Assembly: GCF_001689125.2 (NCBI RefSeq)
Contig: NZ_CP015405.2
Span: forward strand, 4,862,501-4,926,500
DNA from: Blautia pseudococcoides
Lineage (GTDB): Bacteria; Bacillota; Clostridia; Lachnospirales; Lachnospiraceae
Length of the DNA stretch: 64,000 bases
Direction: 5' to 3'
Shown: one piece after another, positions 35,520-42,806 of the stretch
How the letters are laid out: each line of letters begins with the position of its first letter
How positions within the stretch are numbered: the first letter of the stretch is position 1
Made by a program: the position numbers and the translations under genes
The notes under the pieces: generated by a model
Told to the model about the DNA's origin: nothing
The model's input: only the letters and a program-made list of their open reading frames with translations
The model's database searches: none

Positions 35520-37094
35520 TTACTGACCCTGATACTGGAACCAGTCAAAGTCAGCGTGACCGGTACTGGGCTGGTGGTTGGAACTGGTATACATGCCCAG
35601 ATATACACCTGTAAACCCGTTGTTTACAACAGAGCTTAAAAGAGAGGCGTCCACCCCGGACAGGAAAGGAAGCAGTTCGGATTCGCTGTACCCATAATAA
35701 AAATCGTAGTCAGTGGTATTTCCCTGAACACTTAAATACAGGCGTCTGCTGTCCTTTATTTCTGTTTCTTTTACCAGAGTGCGGCAGCCGTTTTCTGTTT
35801 TGTAGAACTGCAGGAAAGGTGTGCCGTCTTTTTTCTTCATAACCATCAGATAGTGGAAACGGTCATCCTGTACCAGCGCTATACCTGCCTCCTCACAGTC
35901 TGAAGCAGGCTGGAACTCCATGGCGGTTTTTGCCAAAAAGCTTTTGTGCCGCTGTCTGCGTCCGATGAAAGACGGGGTGCAGATCTCTTCCATGACCTGA
36001 GGTCTTGTCATAAGGCGCAGAAAGCCGGGGCGCTCTGTGAGGGAATAGAAGGCTTCTACTGGAGGGTGGATGGTATTCCACTGCATCTGGAGGGTTTCGT
36101 CTTCAAAATTGTCGGATTCCGGCATAAGCGGATATATGGTGCGCGGCAGTTTGGGAAGACGCTCCTCCTCCTGCACAAGCCCTGTTTCATTGTCGATCAT
36201 AGGCCAGCCGTCTTCTGCCCATACAAAAGGCACCATGAAAGTCTCGCGTCCAAGATTGTAGTGCCCGCCCTGGTAGGGGCGCACAGCAAGCAGCACCATC
36301 CACCATTCCCCGTTCTGGGTATCCACAATATCTGCATGTCCGGTAACGGAGATTGGATTCAGGAGAGGCATATGCCTGTGTGTCAGAATAGGATTTCTGG
36401 GGCAGATCTCATAATCACCGTCAATGGTACGGCAGCGCCCCATCTGTACACTGTGGGTGACAAAGGTACCGCCCTCTGCCACTAACAGGTAATAATATCC
36501 GTCCTTTTTATAAATATGGGGGGCCTCGATCCACTTGCTTCTTGTTTTCTTTCCGTCCCAGATAATGGTTCTGGGGCCTTTGAACTGCAGGGTATCAGGG
36601 TCTAATTCATTTAAGTAAATACCGTGATGCCCTTCATAGAGCTTCTCCTCACTGATGAAGTTACCCACGTACCATACAGAGCCGTCATCATCAAAAAACA
36701 GGCTGGAGTCGATGCCGTCAGCACCGTCCACCACAACCGGGTCACTCCAGGGTCCTGCAGGATTTTTTGCTGTTATGATATAATTATCGCGTTTTGCCTC
36801 ACGTCCTTCGGAAACGAACGTATTAATAATATAAAAGGTCCCTTCATGGAAACGGATGCTGGGTGCCCAAAGCCCCTCACTGGTTTCGCAGTTTTTGTAG
36901 TTGAGTTGATCCGGCCTGTGGATGCCGTGGCCGATCTGCTCCCAGTGGACCAGATCCCTGCTGTGGAAAATGGGAAGTCCTGGATAGTAGACAAAGGATG
37001 AGGTCACCATGTAGTAGTCATCTCCCACACGGCAGATGGATGGGTCCGGGTAGAAACCCGGCAGAAGCGGGTTGTGAAAAGTTTCTTTTAGCAT
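35520..37094 (-). CDS. GH43 family beta-xylosidase/arabinofuranosidase
   Basis: A 524-residue intracellular enzyme of the XynB type: five-bladed propeller (1-310) plus a C-terminal beta-sandwich (about 325-520) that shapes the active site. The catalytic residues are Asp17 (GFYPDPS), Asp129 (GIDSSLF) and Glu190 (WIEAPHI). The start at 37094 has AAAGGAG eight bases upstream; longer in-frame extensions cross the promoter. It cleaves xylo-oligosaccharides or arabinosyl side groups. With the GH3 enzyme and xylulokinase elsewhere in the window it fits a xyloside diet. Confidence 0.93.
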   Translation of the reverse strand: MLKETFHNPLLPGFYPDPSICRVGDDYYMVTSSFVYYPGLPIFHSRDLVHWEQIGHGIHRPDQLNYKNCETSEGLWAPSIRFHEGTFYIINTFVSEGREAKRDNYIITAKNPAGPWSDPVVVDGADGIDSSLFFDDDGSVWYVGNFISEEKLYEGHHGIYLNELDPDTLQFKGPRTIIWDGKKTRSKWIEAPHIYKKDGYYYLLVAEGGTFVTHSVQMGRCRTIDGDYEICPRNPILTHRHMPLLNPISVTGHADIVDTQNGEWWMVLLAVRPYQGGHYNLGRETFMVPFVWAEDGWPMIDNETGLVQEEERLPKLPRTIYPLMPESDNFEDETLQMQWNTIHPPVEAFYSLTERPGFLRLMTRPQVMEEICTPSFIGRRQRHKSFLAKTAMEFQPASDCEEAGIALVQDDRFHYLMVMKKKDGTPFLQFYKTENGCRTLVKETEIKDSRRLYLSVQGNTTDYDFYYGYSESELLPFLSGVDASLLSSVVNNGFTGVYLGMYTSSNHQPSTGHADFDWFQYQGQ

Positions 37095-37131
37095 ATCGTA
37101 TTCTCCTTTACAAAATTTCTCCATTTTCTTC

Positions 37132-37160
37132 ATTATAGGCAGGGAATCCATTTTGGTAAA
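37132..37160 (-). promoter_or_regulatory. Promoter of the GH43 gene
   Basis: On the minus strand, TTTACC (37160-37155), a 17-bp spacer and TATAAT (37137-37132) precede the start by about 40 bp. Confidence 0.75.
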
Positions 37161-37206
37161 TAGAAAAAAACGCCTTTTCCCTGGAAAAAAACGTGATAAA
37201 AACATT

Positions 37207-37235
37207 TTTACAAAACCAGCTCCGTATAGTATAAT
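37207..37235 (+). promoter_or_regulatory. Promoter of mntP
   Basis: TTTACA (37207-37212), a 17-bp spacer and TATAAT (37230-37235). It is divergent from the GH43 promoter with about 45 bp between the two -35 boxes. No manganese riboswitch is visible in the ~45-base leader. Confidence 0.8.
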
Positions 37236-37285
37236 GGGCAATACAATGAAAGTAGTAACATAATACATATGAACAGGAGAAAACT

Positions 37286-37846
37286 ATGGATTTATTAACG
37301 TTATTTACGCTGGCGGTTGGCCTGTCCATGGATGCTTTTGCTGTTTCTATCTGCAAAGGGCTTTCCATGGAGAAGCTGAGCATAAAGAACATGACAGCCA
37401 TTGGCCTCTGGTTTGGCGGATTCCAGGCGTTGATGCCGGTGATCGGTTATCTGCTGGGAGTACAGTTCAAGAGCAAAATAACTGCCATTGACCATTGGAT
37501 CGCTTTTATCCTGCTGGGATTTATCGGTATCAATATGATACGGGAGTCCCTGGATAAAGGAGAATCCTGTCCTGTGGCCGGGGTGGATGTAAAGACCATG
37601 TTCCCTCTGGCTGTGGCAACCAGCATTGACGCGCTGGCAGTGGGGATCACCTTTGCCTTTCTGGATGTGGCCATCGTTCCAGCTGCCAGCTTCATCGGCA
37701 TTGTCACATTTGTCTGTTCCATCTTTGGAGTGAAGGTGGGAAATGTCTTTGGCACAAAGTACAAAGCCAAAGCGGAACTTGCGGGCGGTATTATACTGGT
37801 GCTCCTGGGGTTGAAAATACTGTTGGAGCATCTGGGTATACTGTGA
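37286..37846 (+). CDS. mntP: Putative manganese efflux pump MntP
   Basis: A 186-residue membrane protein of six helices. The two half-repeats carry the matching signatures [14 protein letters not shown] (near residue 12) and [15 protein letters not shown] (near residue 112), with the aspartates needed for metal transport. Length equals the family norm. It has its own promoter and a 36-bp gap to the symporter gene. Function is to lower cytosolic Mn(II). Confidence 0.92.
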   Translation: MDLLTLFTLAVGLSMDAFAVSICKGLSMEKLSIKNMTAIGLWFGGFQALMPVIGYLLGVQFKSKITAIDHWIAFILLGFIGINMIRESLDKGESCPVAGVDVKTMFPLAVATSIDALAVGITFAFLDVAIVPAASFIGIVTFVCSIFGVKVGNVFGTKYKAKAELAGGIILVLLGLKILLEHLGIL

Positions 37847-37882
37847 TAAACAAAGAATCAAAAAAGAGAGAGGAGAAATGAG

Positions 37883-39073
37883 ATGAAAAAATTGTTTAAA
37901 AGCCTTCCGGTGCGTCTGTTGATCGGCGTAGTTCTGGGTATGGTGATCGGCCTTGTGGCAAACGAGGCTGTCATGAATGTGGTGGTGACTGTCAAATACA
38001 TTCTGGGGCAGGTGATCACCTTCTGTGTTCCCCTGATCATTATTGGATTTATTGCGCCGTCCATCACCAAGATGGGAAATAACGCGTCAAAAATGCTGGG
38101 CGTGGCCTTGTCCATCGCCTACATTTCTTCCATAGGAGCTGCATTTATGGCAATGGGGGCAGGCTACGGGCTGATTCCCCACCTGTCCATACAGTCTGAG
38201 GTGGAGGGGCTGAAGGAACTGCCCAATGTGGTGTTCCAGCTTGATATCCCGCAGATCATGCCGGTTATGAGTGCGCTGGTATTTTCCATCATGCTGGGTC
38301 TGGCGGCAGCGTGGACAAAAGCCCGCTATACAACCGCCATTCTGGATGAGTTCCAGAAAATCGTGCTGAAGATCGTGACAAAATTCATTATTCCCATACT
38401 GCCGTTTTTCATTGCTTCCACCTTCTGCGGACTGGCATATGAGGGAACGATCACAAAGCAGCTTCCCGTATTTTTAAAAGTCATTGTCATCGTCATGGCA
38501 GGACATTACATCTGGCTTGCGCTTCTGTACGGTATAGCCGGTGCATATTCCGGAAAAAACCCGATGGAAGTTCTGAAATACTACGGACCTGCTTATCTGA
38601 CCGCAGTGGGTACTATGTCCAGTGCAGCGACTCTGGCAGTGGCTCTTGAGGGTGCAAGAAAGTCAAAAGTCCTGAGAAAAGATATGGTGAATTTCGGTAT
38701 CCCGCTGTTTGCAAATATCCACCTGTGCGGTTCTGTGCTGACAGAGGTGTTCTTTGTCATGACAGTATCTAAAATACTCTATGGTGAGCTGCCGTCTGTG
38801 GGGATGATGGTGCTGTTCTGTATGCTGCTGGGTGTGTTTGCCATCGGAGCTCCTGGTGTGCCGGGCGGTACGGTTATGGCGTCCCTGGGGCTTATTACAG
38901 GTGTCCTGCTCTTTGATGAGACGGGAACCGCTCTGATGCTGACGATCTTCGCGCTTCAGGACAGCTTCGGAACAGCCTGCAATGTGACCGGAGACGGTGC
39001 CCTGACTCTGTTTTTAACAGGATATGCGGAGAAACACAATGTGAAAGAGCAGGAGCTGAATATAGAATTCTGA
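37883..39073 (+). CDS. Dicarboxylate/amino acid:cation symporter
   Basis: A 396-residue transporter of the DAACS (Glt/DctA/SstT) family with about eight helices and two re-entrant hairpins. The Ser-rich hairpin TMSSAATLAVALEGARKS and the substrate region FALQDSFGTACNVTGDGALT stand in the expected places. The substrate is probably an acidic or small neutral amino acid, or a C4-dicarboxylate. RBS GAGAGGAG. It is followed by its own terminator, so it is separate from the glycine-controlled symporter. Confidence 0.9.
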   Translation: MKKLFKSLPVRLLIGVVLGMVIGLVANEAVMNVVVTVKYILGQVITFCVPLIIIGFIAPSITKMGNNASKMLGVALSIAYISSIGAAFMAMGAGYGLIPHLSIQSEVEGLKELPNVVFQLDIPQIMPVMSALVFSIMLGLAAAWTKARYTTAILDEFQKIVLKIVTKFIIPILPFFIASTFCGLAYEGTITKQLPVFLKVIVIVMAGHYIWLALLYGIAGAYSGKNPMEVLKYYGPAYLTAVGTMSSAATLAVALEGARKSKVLRKDMVNFGIPLFANIHLCGSVLTEVFFVMTVSKILYGELPSVGMMVLFCMLLGVFAIGAPGVPGGTVMASLGLITGVLLFDETGTALMLTIFALQDSFGTACNVTGDGALTLFLTGYAEKHNVKEQELNIEF

Positions 39074-39095
39074 TCGTGATCGTTCAACAGGTCTG

Positions 39096-39130
39096 CGCCG
39101 GACTGCATTTCATGCAGCCCGGCGTTTGTC
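39096..39130 (+). terminator. Terminator after the DAACS gene
   Basis: Arms CGCCGG-CTGCAT and ATGCAG-CCGGCG (one mismatch) with a TTC loop, then TTTGTCTT. Confidence 0.8.
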
Positions 39131-39183
39131 TTGCCAGAACAAGTTGGCAGAAGGCCGGACTGTATGAAAAAAAACACTTGTGT

Positions 39184-39211
39184 TTGTCAGACGAATATGA
39201 TAAAGTATAAA
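39184..39211 (+). promoter_or_regulatory. Promoter of the glycine riboswitch transcript
   Basis: TTGTCA (39184-39189), a 16-bp spacer and TATAAA (39206-39211), about 18 bp before the aptamer. Confidence 0.65.
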
Positions 39212-39228
39212 ACGTTGTGAAAACAACG

Positions 39229-39309
39229 ACTCTGGAGAGTCTCAGTAAGAGCGCCGAAGGTGTACAGCAGTTTCATCAGCTGCCAATCTCTCAGGCAAAA
39301 GGACAGAGT
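39229..39309 (+). ncRNA. Glycine riboswitch aptamer (single)
   Basis: The P1 arms are ACTCTG (39229-39234) and CAGAGT (39304-39309). The conserved core reads GCGCCGAAGG and, later, AATCTCTCAGGCAAAAGGAC, both hallmark sequences of the glycine class. Only one full aptamer is present. TACTCT at 39343-39348 can pair with the 3' P1 arm AGAGTA (39305-39310), giving a plausible switch with the terminator that follows. It controls the AGCS symporter. Confidence 0.93.
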
Positions 39310-39354
39310 ATACACAGATAATATCTTGTATATGTTTTGTCGTACTCTTATGGA

Positions 39355-39380
39355 GGCTGTGGGAAACCACAGTCTTTTTT
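39355..39380 (+). terminator. Riboswitch expression-platform terminator
   Basis: GGCTGTGG and CCACAGTC close on a GAAA tetraloop and are followed by six T. It lies 45 bases after the aptamer and 63 bp before the symporter start, where glycine binding would decide termination. Confidence 0.88.
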
Positions 39381-39443
39381 GTTTATGATAACAGAAAACA
39401 TACGGCGTGTGGTATTTATGAAAAAGAGAGGACGGAAGAAAAA

Positions 39444-40859
39444 ATGTTACAGGTAGTTTTGCAGAAAGTGAATCACTTTATCACATGGTTTGACCAGGTG
39501 GTGTGGGGACCGCCGCTGATCGTTTTGATCCTAACGATAGGTATTTACCTGACGGTGAGAATGGGATTTTTACAGATCAGGCATCTGGGAAAAGCACTGA
39601 AGTTCATGGTTAAGAATGAGGATGGGGGCAACGGTGAGGTGACCAGCTTCGGCGCCCTCTGTACAGCCATGTCAGCCACCATCGGTACGGGTAATATTGT
39701 GGGAGTGGCAACCGCTCTTGCGGCAGGCGGCCCGGGAGCGCTGTTCTGGATGGTGCTGGCAGCCTTCTTCGGTATGGCCACAAAATACGCAGAGGGCGTT
39801 CTTGCCATAAAATACCGTACCATTGACAGTGACGGGCATGTGCTGGGCGGACCTTTTTATTATATAGAAAACGGAATGGGAGTCAGGTGGAGATGGCTGG
39901 CTAAGATATTCGCCTTTTTCGGAGCCGGCGTGGGGCTTCTGGGAATCGGGACCTTTACCCAGGTAAATGGTATATCCTCTGCGGTATGCAACTTTTTTGA
40001 CCCGGAAAAAGCCAATACGGTATCTCTGCTGGGCGGCAGTTACTCTATTGCCACCGTCATCGCGGGTCTTATTCTGACTGTGTGCGTGGGCCTGGTAGTC
40101 ATCGGCGGGCTGAAGCGGATTGCACAGGTTTCTCAGGTTGTTGTGCCGTTTATGGCTGTTTTATATTTTATATTTGCGTTTATTATCCTTGTGACCCATC
40201 TGGGAGAGATTCCGGCTGCTGCAGTGTCTATTGTAAAAAGCGCGTTTTCCGGCAGCGCCCTGGCGGGAGGTGCCATGGGAACCATGATGGTTGCCATGCA
40301 GAAGGGAATTGCCAGAGGTATTTTCTCCAATGAAGCGGGACTTGGCAGTGCGCCTATCGCAGCCGCGGCAGCACAGACAAAATCTCCGGTTCGTCAGGGT
40401 CTTGTATCTATGACGGGTACTTTTATTGACACTATTGTCATATGCACAATGACAGGCCTGTCCATCGTTGTGACAGGAACCTGGAACGCAGGACTGGAGG
40501 GTGTGGCTATTACAACCGCCGCATTCCAGAAAGGGCTGCCGTTTCCACCTGTTGTGGCGTCGGTAGTGCTGATGGTATGCCTTGTGTTTTTTGCCTTTAC
40601 TACCATCCTGGGATGGAATTATTATGGGGAGCGCTGCATTGAATATCTCTTCAACAGAAACAGGAAGGTGGTCAAGGGGTACCGCTGGCTGTATATCCTG
40701 GCAATTTTTATCGGACCTTATATGACTGTGCAGGCTGTATGGAACATTGCCGATATCTTCAATGCCCTCATGGCATTCCCCAATCTGATCGCGCTGGCAG
40801 CTCTGAGCCGTGTAGTGTTTGCGGAGACAAAAGCTTATTTCGGGAAAGCTGCTGAATGA
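39444..40859 (+). CDS. Alanine/glycine:cation symporter (AGCS family)
   Basis: A 471-residue sodium-coupled amino acid carrier with about eleven helices. Family signatures include GALCTAMSATIGTGNIVGVATA, given here in part as ATIGTGNIVGVATA, and the segment FSNEAGLGSAPIAAAAAQT. The upstream glycine riboswitch strongly supports glycine (and probably alanine) as substrate. The start lies seven bases after GGACGG; a stronger box is not present. Confidence 0.93.
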   Translation: MLQVVLQKVNHFITWFDQVVWGPPLIVLILTIGIYLTVRMGFLQIRHLGKALKFMVKNEDGGNGEVTSFGALCTAMSATIGTGNIVGVATALAAGGPGALFWMVLAAFFGMATKYAEGVLAIKYRTIDSDGHVLGGPFYYIENGMGVRWRWLAKIFAFFGAGVGLLGIGTFTQVNGISSAVCNFFDPEKANTVSLLGGSYSIATVIAGLILTVCVGLVVIGGLKRIAQVSQVVVPFMAVLYFIFAFIILVTHLGEIPAAAVSIVKSAFSGSALAGGAMGTMMVAMQKGIARGIFSNEAGLGSAPIAAAAAQTKSPVRQGLVSMTGTFIDTIVICTMTGLSIVVTGTWNAGLEGVAITTAAFQKGLPFPPVVASVVLMVCLVFFAFTTILGWNYYGERCIEYLFNRNRKVVKGYRWLYILAIFIGPYMTVQAVWNIADIFNALMAFPNLIALAALSRVVFAETKAYFGKAAE

Positions 40860-40958
40860 TATTTCAGAGGTGCAGGCTTAATTGTAGAGAGCAGAGATAT
40901 GGCCAGAGGTGTATAGTAATGGATACAGACATACTCTGGAACATCCGGAAGTGAAAAA

Positions 40959-40985
40959 ACGGCTGTCAGTCAGAAAAGCAGCCGT
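40959..40985 (+). terminator. Weak terminator after the AGCS gene
   Basis: Arms ACGGCTG/CAGCCGT, then AATTTCCCTT. The rest of 40860-41186 holds no convincing gene. A near-repeat GCAAACTTGTCGA (41046-41058) and GCAACTTGTCGA (41122-41133) and a TATAAT at 41066-41071 suggest a regulated promoter for the next gene, but no proper -35 box fits. Confidence 0.5.
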
Positions 40986-41186
40986 AATTTCCCTTCTGGA
41001 TTTTTTATACAAAAAAATGGATAAAAATAGTAAAGATTAGACTATGCAAACTTGTCGAAATGTATTATAATAAGAACAAAGAAAGTCGTCCGGTTTAAGG
41101 AAAATTAAGAGATTTGCTGTTGCAACTTGTCGAGAAAAAAGGTATCATGAAATGGAATATCTAGTGTAAGCGGAGATGGGAGTATA

Positions 41187-42314
41187 ATGATGGAAGACGA
41201 AAGAGATCTGGAGTACGAGCGGCGAAGACAGGAACGCATGCGCAGACGAAGGCTTGAGAAGAAGCGGCAGATGCGCAGACGAAGGATAATGCGCCTGGTA
41301 GCTATGGCAGCAGTATTGGTGCTGGTGATCGGTCTGGTGGGAACAGGCATACATAAGCTGATTTCGGGTAAGACAGGGGTCCCGAAAGAAGGCGCTGTGG
41401 AGGTTAAGGCTCAGACTACCTCCCAGGAAGACACATCAGCAGCCACAAAACAGCCGGTTATGGGAGCCGCAGATTTGGCGAAAATGACATCCGCCGGTGT
41501 GATGGGCTGGCAGCAGGACGACAAGGGCTGGTGGTACCGTGACACGGACGGAACCTTTTTTAAAGGTGGCTGGAAAGAGATTGACGGCTCGAAATACTAT
41601 TTTGATGAGAACGGCTATATGAAAACCGGATGGCTGGAGCTGGAAGGTGAAGACTACTTTTTTGATGACAGCGGAAAATACGATGAGACAAAGAAGCGGC
41701 CCATGGTTGCCTTGACTTTTGATGATGGTCCGGGGGAACATACAGAAGAACTGCTGGATTGTCTGACAAAAAATAATGCAAAGGCTACATTCTTTATGCT
41801 GGGTTCCAATGCAGCGGCGTTTCCTGATGTAGTGAAGGATTTGAAGGATACCGGTATGGAACTGGGGAATCATACATATGACCATCTGGATCTGACTACG
41901 TTAGATTCTGAGAGTGTCACCAGTCAGATCACAAGGACCAATGATGCCATTTCCAGTGCGGCAGGTGTGCCTGCGACTGTGATGCGCCCGCCGGGCGGCG
42001 CTTATAATGAGTCCGTGCAGGCCGCAGTTGGGATGCCGGTGATCATGTGGAGTATTGATACAAAGGACTGGTTGACTAAGAGTGAGGACCAGACGTATCA
42101 GGTGACCGTTGACAATGTTAAAGACGGTTCTATCGTCCTGATGCACGATATTCATGAATGGTCTGTAAAAGCAGCTATCCGTGTGATCCCGGAACTGGTG
42201 GAACAAGGCTACAAACTGGTAACCGTAAGTGAATTGGCAGAAGCCAAGGGTATAAAGCTGGAAAATGGTGCCGCTCATTACTTCTTCGGCGAAGGAGAGC
42301 AGCAGGTAGAGTAG
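41187..42314 (+). CDS. Polysaccharide deacetylase with cell-wall-binding repeats
   Basis: A 375-residue membrane-anchored NodB-family enzyme. The N-terminus is strongly basic (Arg/Lys-rich to residue 32) and precedes one membrane helix (35-55). About 65 residues of choline-binding-like repeats (GWWYRDTDGTFFKGGW, YYFDENGYMKTGW) come next, then the NodB domain with TFDDGPG (motif 1), NHTYDH (metal His pair), RPPGG and VLMHDI. It would remove acetyl groups from peptidoglycan or another wall glycan. The start may be the first or second of two Met codons. Confidence 0.92.
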   Translation: MMEDERDLEYERRRQERMRRRRLEKKRQMRRRRIMRLVAMAAVLVLVIGLVGTGIHKLISGKTGVPKEGAVEVKAQTTSQEDTSAATKQPVMGAADLAKMTSAGVMGWQQDDKGWWYRDTDGTFFKGGWKEIDGSKYYFDENGYMKTGWLELEGEDYFFDDSGKYDETKKRPMVALTFDDGPGEHTEELLDCLTKNNAKATFFMLGSNAAAFPDVVKDLKDTGMELGNHTYDHLDLTTLDSESVTSQITRTNDAISSAAGVPATVMRPPGGAYNESVQAAVGMPVIMWSIDTKDWLTKSEDQTYQVTVDNVKDGSIVLMHDIHEWSVKAAIRVIPELVEQGYKLVTVSELAEAKGIKLENGAAHYFFGEGEQQVE

Positions 42315-42335
42315 TGTGGCAGGTGAATTACGGAC

Positions 42336-42372
42336 ATACCCCCTCAGACAGAGATGCCTGAGGGGTATTTTT
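42336..42372 (+). terminator. Terminator after the deacetylase gene
   Basis: Arms ATACCCCCTCAG and CTGAGGGGTAT with a 10-base loop, then TTTTT. Confidence 0.88.
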
Positions 42373-42657
42373 ATGCCCATCATGAGAACTGGCATGGTTA
42401 AAGAGGATGGTATGCCGGTCACTGTCAGGCGCAATGCTTACGGCAGGCAGTTGGGAAGTTTTCAGACTGTTGAGGACATGAAGGGAATAGGGCAGTTTCC
42501 CATGACATTTATACGGGCGCCTTATATAGAAGAGGTGTGGGGTGATGCAGAGATGTCACTGGCGGAATTAGTAGCAGCCCGTTATGGCAGTCAGCTTGGC
42601 CTGGCTTTTCATCCGGAGCTTACCGGCAATGCTGAAATACACAGGTATTCGCCATAA
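42373..42657 (+). pseudogene. pdxT: pdxT remnant (PLP synthase glutaminase, C-terminal part)
   Basis: About 80 codons match the C-terminal 40 percent of PdxT: RRNAYGRQLGSF, FIRAPYIEEV and LAFHPELTG, the last with the catalytic His and Glu. The N-terminal half, including the nucleophile Cys region, is missing and a terminator lies where it should be. The segment between APYIEEV and LVAARYG is also shortened. No pdxS is present. The 3' end runs into a fragment of another gene on the opposite strand. Confidence 0.8.
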
Positions 42658-42728
42658 TATGCCTTTAAGTAAAGTTCTTTCATCTCAGACATCAGAGGAT
42701 ATCTGGGGGTAGCGCCGGTACATTGGTC
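42648..42728 (-). pseudogene. adhE: Fragment of a second adhE (last 27 codons)
   Basis: On the minus strand this encodes DQCTGATPRYPLMSEMKELY followed by LKAYYGE. It differs from the end of the intact AdhE (42810-42890) at 2 of 27 residues but at 15 of 81 bases as counted by eye, so most changes are silent. The stop codon is lost. It was therefore a separate, once-functional adhE copy, now cut to its 3' tip and joined end to end with the pdxT remnant. Confidence 0.8.
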
Positions 42729-42763
42729 AAAATTCTGACAACAGGAAGGGGCTAAGAGGGGAA

Positions 42764-42789
42764 ATGGGCGGGTGAAAACACCCGCCCAT
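42764..42789 (-). terminator. Terminator hairpin of adhE
   Basis: Perfect 11-bp arms ATGGGCGGGTG/CACCCGCCCAT with a four-base loop, 18 bp after the adhE stop. The T-tract on the minus strand is short (TTTCCCC). Confidence 0.7.
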
Positions 42790-42806
42790 ATAAATTTCAG
42801 GATTAT

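Noticed and set aside
37236..37285. Manganese (yybP-ykoY) riboswitch before mntP
   Set aside because: The leader after the TATAAT box is only about 45 bases, far too short for that aptamer, and its conserved core is absent.
40905..41040. A 47-codon frame after the AGCS gene (GYRHTLEHPEVKKRLS)
   Set aside because: No start codon with a ribosome binding site, and it spans the transcription terminator.
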